A stretch of DNA of 7,307 nt from Treponema sp. (lineage in GTDB: Bacteria; Spirochaetota; Spirochaetia; Treponematales; Breznakiellaceae), in contig WRAL01000068.1 in the NCBI GenBank assembly GCA_009780285.1, forward strand, positions 1 through 7,307, in the 5' to 3' direction. A model generated the notes under the pieces. It searched no databases and was not told where the DNA came from. It saw only the letters and a program-made list of their open reading frames with translations. The position numbers and the translations under genes were made by a program. This document shows positions 4,995 through 7,307 of the stretch, piece after piece. Every line of letters begins with the position of its first letter. The stretch's first letter is position 1.

Positions 4995-6356
4995 TTGGAA
5001 CAAAATTTTTCTATAGAAAACCGTTGGAACAACAAAGCCCTGTTCGGCCTTTTATGGCCGCTAATGGTCGAGCAGCTTTTGGTTGTGGCTATGGGCGCCG
5101 CCGACACCGTAATGGTAAGCTCGGTGGGCGAACACGCGGTTTCAGGCGTTAACATAATCGATAATATCAATAATCTTTTGATAATTGCCTTTGCCGCCAT
5201 GTCCGCAGGCGGCACGGTGGTTGTCAGCCAATACATAGGCCGGCGCGATCACGCGAACTCAAAAACGGCCGCGAAACAATTAATCTATCTTGCCACCTTC
5301 ATCTCCCTTTGCATGATGACAGTGGCGCTGTTCCTTCGCCGCCCCATCATCAGCCTGTTTTACGGCAATATCGCCGACGACGTAATGGACGCCGCGATGG
5401 TCTATTTTTTCTTTACGGCGCTGTCCTTTCCCTTTTTGGCGATCTATTCTTCCTGTTCGGCGCTGTTTCGCGCGACCGGAAACAGCAAGGCGCCCATGCG
5501 AATTTCGCTCTTTGTAAACTTTCTTAGCGTAGGCGGCAACGCGATTTTTATTTACGTCATGGGAATAGGCGTAATGGGCGCGGCGCTGGCCACGTTAATT
5601 AGCAGGATAATCGCCGCAGGCATTGCCAGCATAATGCTTTACAGAAATTCCGCAAGCCCCGTTACCCTGGCCGGGCTTTTTAAGGTTCGCATCGTTACGC
5701 CTATCATTAAAAATATTTGCAACGTCGGCATTCCCGGCGCCACCGAAAGCTCGATGTTTATGGTAGGAAGGCTTCTTACCCAACGTATTTTTGTAGGCTT
5801 TGGCACCGTCGCGATGGCGGCGAACGCGATCACCGGGGCGATTAACTCACTGGCATTTCAGACGGGCAGCGCGTTCAGCATGACCTTGGTCGTGGTCGTT
5901 GGCCAGTGCATTGGCGCCGGCGATTACGCCGCGGCGAAACGCTTCGTAAAAAAAATCATTAGGCTTGCGTATATCTTTCTGGTAGGCATGTCAGGGCTTA
6001 CTTTTATTTTTGCCGAACAGCTTATCGGCCTATTCCAATTAAGCCCCGAAGCCCACGTCCTTGCAAAAACATTTTTGACGACGCATTGCATTTCAATGGC
6101 TTTAGGCTGGGCTTTAAGCTTTGCCCTTCCCAACGCCCTTCGCGCCGCAGGAGATGCGCGTTATGTAATGATGGTTTCAATACTGTCTATGTGGCTCGTG
6201 CGCGTTCTCGGCGCGTACTTTTTTGTTTTCGTTCTTGAAATGGGGCCGTTGGGCGTATGGCTTGCGATGGGCGCCGACTTCGCGTCGCGGGGAATCTCCT
6301 TCCTTATACGCTGGCTTCAAGGCAAGTGGCAAACAAAGAGCGTGATCAAATACTAG
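4995..6356 (+). CDS. MATE-family multidrug/toxin efflux transporter
   Basis: A 453-residue inner-membrane protein with the two six-helix halves of MATE transporters, which export drugs, metabolites or toxins using a Na+ or H+ gradient. Recognisable family parts are LLWPLMVEQLL (19-29), DTVMVSSVGEHAVSGVN (37-53), SALFRATGNSKAPM (155-168) and NAIFIYVMGIGVMGAALAT (182-200). The matching second-half segments are GRLLTQRIFVGFGTVAMAANAIT, VVVGQCIGAGDY and ALRAAGDARYVMM. About twelve hydrophobic helices are visible and the length is normal. The TTG at 4995 is the best start: the frame is closed by TGA at 4968, only ATT and CTG precede it, and it gives the usual short tail before helix 1. The Shine-Dalgarno is weak (GGCGG at 4983-4987; the purine-rich GAGGAAAAGG at 4969-4978 is too distant), so the start is less certain than the identity. 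Substrate unknown. Confidence 0.92.
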   Translation: MEQNFSIENRWNNKALFGLLWPLMVEQLLVVAMGAADTVMVSSVGEHAVSGVNIIDNINNLLIIAFAAMSAGGTVVVSQYIGRRDHANSKTAAKQLIYLATFISLCMMTVALFLRRPIISLFYGNIADDVMDAAMVYFFFTALSFPFLAIYSSCSALFRATGNSKAPMRISLFVNFLSVGGNAIFIYVMGIGVMGAALATLISRIIAAGIASIMLYRNSASPVTLAGLFKVRIVTPIIKNICNVGIPGATESSMFMVGRLLTQRIFVGFGTVAMAANAITGAINSLAFQTGSAFSMTLVVVVGQCIGAGDYAAAKRFVKKIIRLAYIFLVGMSGLTFIFAEQLIGLFQLSPEAHVLAKTFLTTHCISMALGWALSFALPNALRAAGDARYVMMVSILSMWLVRVLGAYFFVFVLEMGPLGVWLAMGADFASRGISFLIRWLQGKWQTKSVIKY

Positions 6357-6392
6357 GGAACCGCTGATTAAATAAGGAAAATCAGCGGTTCC
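6357..6392. terminator. Hairpin 1 after the MATE gene
   Basis: A perfect 13-bp stem, GGAACCGCTGATT paired with AATCAGCGGTTCC around a 10-base loop, begins one base after the MATE stop codon. No T-run follows on the plus strand (TTCGCTTC), so intrinsic termination is uncertain. It may instead stabilise the mRNA 3' end or be a repeat module. Confidence 0.55.
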
Positions 6393-6394
6393 TT

Positions 6395-6425
6395 CGCTTC
6401 TGCTCGCTAACGCTGCGCAGAAGCG
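6395..6425. repeat. Hairpin 2, CGCTTCTGC/GCAGAAGCG
   Basis: A 9-bp perfect stem with a 13-base loop, three bases after hairpin 1. The three hairpins follow one another at a spacing of about 38 bases. Confidence 0.65.
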
Positions 6426-6426
6426 G

Positions 6427-6729
6427 TTAAGTAGAACTGATTAAATCCCCATTGGATTTAATCAGTTCTTCCCTCATTTTCCACCGGCGCAAAGTCGGCA
6501 AAAAAGCCGACAATTGTTCCCTTGCCGCTTCCTCGCCAATCTTCCTTCCAAGGTGCGGAACGCCAACCTCGACCATATCGGCGATTGTCGCCTCGGCCTG
6601 GATAAATTCCCCGTCCTTATAGCAAAACGAGCAGTAATCGCTTTTCGAGCCGTCCTTTTCGGTGGCGATAAGGCTTTCATGCGCCGCGTCGAAAGGAAGG
6701 CCGCAGCTTTGGCAGTGGGTTGTGTTCAT
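6427..6729 (-). CDS. Small zinc-ribbon domain protein (putative zinc ribbon, Pfam zf-ribbon_2-like)
   Basis: A 100-residue protein with an N-terminal zinc ribbon. C6-Q-S-C9 and C33-S-F-C36 form two CxxC knuckles, in the family context CQSCGLPFD...DGSKSDYCSFCYKDGEFIQ. A helical segment (TIADMVEVGV) follows, and then LPTLRRWK (77-84), the conserved end of this family. The molecular function of the family is unknown; zinc binding is inferred from the four cysteines. The start at 6729 is supported by AAGAGGTG a few bases upstream and a well-placed promoter. Residues 85-100 extend past the usual family end and are encoded by the perfect palindrome at 6433-6469, so the natural stop was probably lost or overwritten by this repeat. 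The gene converges on the MATE gene and diverges from selO. Confidence 0.85.
   Translation of the reverse strand: MNTTHCQSCGLPFDAAHESLIATEKDGSKSDYCSFCYKDGEFIQAEATIADMVEVGVPHLGRKIGEEAAREQLSAFLPTLRRWKMREELIKSNGDLISST
6433..6469. repeat. Hairpin 3, 16-bp perfect palindrome overlapping the 3' end of the minus-strand gene
   Basis: AGAACTGATTAAATCC pairs perfectly with its complement around the loop CCATT. It shares the CTGATTAAAT arm core with hairpin 1. It lies inside the coding region of the convergent zinc-ribbon gene, encoding residues 87-99. It may be a bidirectional terminator for the two convergent genes, although no clear T-run follows on either strand. Confidence 0.7.
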
Positions 6730-6734
6730 TGAAT

Positions 6735-6742
6735 CACCTCTT
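6735..6742 (-). promoter_or_regulatory. Shine-Dalgarno of the zinc-ribbon gene
   Basis: AAGAGGTG on the minus strand places its AGAGG core seven bases before the ATG, which decides the start. Confidence 0.75.
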
Positions 6743-6747
6743 GGAAT

Positions 6748-6776
6748 AGTTTAGCGTGCTTGCGGGTGCCTGTCAA
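6748..6776 (-). promoter_or_regulatory. Promoter of the zinc-ribbon gene
   Basis: On the minus strand a perfect TTGACA (6771-6776), a 17-base spacer and TAAACT (6748-6753, four of six consensus bases) lie just upstream of the Shine-Dalgarno. The spacing to the start codon is suitable for a short leader. Confidence 0.65.
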
Positions 6777-6815
6777 TTGGCATTGTATCTGTTTCCGAAA
6801 ATTAATTTTGCAGAT

Positions 6816-6898
6816 GGGGGGCAAGCCCCCCTCGTTCCAACCGCCTTCGGCGTTTTCCACTACCCCCCATACGGGGCTCCGCCCCGTAACGCCCCGCC
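6816..6898. repeat. Modular palindromic intergenic repeat, copy B
   Basis: Same order of parts as 2757-2846: a G-run/C-run hairpin (GGGGGGC-AA-GCCCCCC, 6816-6831), a middle hairpin (GCC-TTC-GGC core within 6841-6852), a CTACCCCCC stretch, TACGGGGC-TCC-GCCCCGTA (6870-6888), and the tail GTAACGCCCCGCC. The first two hairpins differ in sequence from copy A but keep pairing, while the last 29 bases are almost identical. It fills most of the 6777-6950 gap between the divergent zinc-ribbon and selO genes. Confidence 0.8.
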
Positions 6899-6952
6899 TG
6901 TATGGGCAAAGACGCTATTGATTTCCGTGGTATCCATTTCCGCAAAACTGGA

Positions 6953-6958
6953 TATAAT
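6953..6958 (+). promoter_or_regulatory. Perfect -10 box TATAAT directly before selO
   Basis: A consensus TATAAT ends five bases before the selO ATG, so transcription would start at or next to the A of that codon. No good -35 is seen 16-18 bases upstream. TG lies four bases before the box, close to but not exactly an extended -10. Confidence 0.5.
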
Positions 6959-6963
6959 TACTG

Positions 6964-7307
6964 ATGGACAACGAAACGCAAGCCCGGCCCGCAAGCTGGA
7001 ACTTTGAATATACCTATAGAACGCTTCCCGAAATCTTTTACCGGGACCAAAACCCTGCTTCGCCGGCCTCTCCCGAAACGGTTATCTTTAATGAACCGCT
7101 TGCTTTGGAGCTTGGCTTAAAGCCCGGCCAGCTGGAACACGCCGACCGGATGCTCTCCGGTGCGGCAATGCCTGACGATGTACGCCCCTTCGCCCAAGCC
7201 TACGCCGGATTTCAGTACGGGCACTTTACCATGTTAGGCGATGGGCGGGCGGTTTTGCTCGGTGAATACATCACGCCCGACAAACGCAGGTTCGACATTC
7301 AGCTCAA
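6964..7307 (+). CDS. selO: Protein adenylyltransferase SelO (UPF0061/YdiU), N-terminal part (3' end outside window)
   Basis: The first 114 codons are visible and the frame runs off the end without a stop. SelO is a pseudokinase-fold enzyme that transfers AMP from ATP to Ser/Thr/Tyr of target proteins and is linked to redox stress responses. The N-terminus reads WNFEYTYRTLPEIFYRDQNP, then FNEPLALELGL, then PFAQAYAGFQYGHFTMLGDGRAVLLGEYITP and RFDIQL. These are the conserved family blocks in the right order and spacing, closest in style to Bacillus-type YdiU. The catalytic nucleotide-binding residues and any C-terminal Cys or Sec lie beyond the window. The ATG at 6964 agrees with the usual family N-terminus, yet there is no Shine-Dalgarno in front of it and a TATAAT box sits only five bases upstream. 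Confidence 0.93.
   Translation, partial: MDNETQARPASWNFEYTYRTLPEIFYRDQNPASPASPETVIFNEPLALELGLKPGQLEHADRMLSGAAMPDDVRPFAQAYAGFQYGHFTMLGDGRAVLLGEYITPDKRRFDIQL

Noticed and set aside
4446..5003. Open frame of 185 codons on the minus strand over the end of cdr and the following gap
   Set aside because: It is antisense to the conserved rhodanese domain and shows no protein family features.

Overview
This is a bacterial window with mixed base composition. The nicotinate phosphoribosyltransferase gene is strongly GC-rich, while the MATE transporter gene is clearly less so. I cannot name the organism. The style of the GC-rich palindromic intergenic repeats and the gene content make me think of a Treponema-like (possibly gut-associated) spirochaete, but that is an impression and nothing decisive in the sequence supports it.

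Left part (1-2751): an NAD-salvage pair. The window opens inside the 3' end of a nicotinamidase gene (pncA), followed by a full nicotinate phosphoribosyltransferase gene (pncB). Together they convert nicotinamide to nicotinate and then to nicotinate mononucleotide. Between them, on the opposite strand, sits a gene for a coiled-coil protein with a PD-(D/E)XK nuclease-like domain (DUF3782-like). The last eight pncA codons plus stop occur a second time directly in front of pncB, about 1 kb downstream. That second copy carries the pncB Shine-Dalgarno and overlaps the pncB start as GTGA. The simplest reading is that a roughly 1-kb nuclease-gene module was inserted at the junction of a once-overlapping pncA-pncB operon. 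This is the most interesting feature here.

Middle part (2752-4994): a repeat-rich intergenic block made of a modular palindromic element and three tandem units of 92, 92 and 109 bp. The third unit has an extra hairpin nested in a hairpin loop. The array ends just before a good promoter and Shine-Dalgarno for a CoA-disulfide reductase with a C-terminal rhodanese domain, a thiol-redox enzyme. A short gap with another promoter follows.

Right part (4995-7307): a MATE-family efflux transporter, three consecutive hairpins, and a small zinc-ribbon protein on the minus strand whose C-terminus is encoded by the third hairpin. A divergent intergenic region then holds a second copy of the palindromic element, followed by the 5' end of selO (UPF0061 protein adenylyltransferase), whose transcript may be leaderless. 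Apart from the NAD-salvage pair, the genes look like independent housekeeping or stress functions. I see no tRNA, rRNA, CRISPR array, classical IS element or phage gene.
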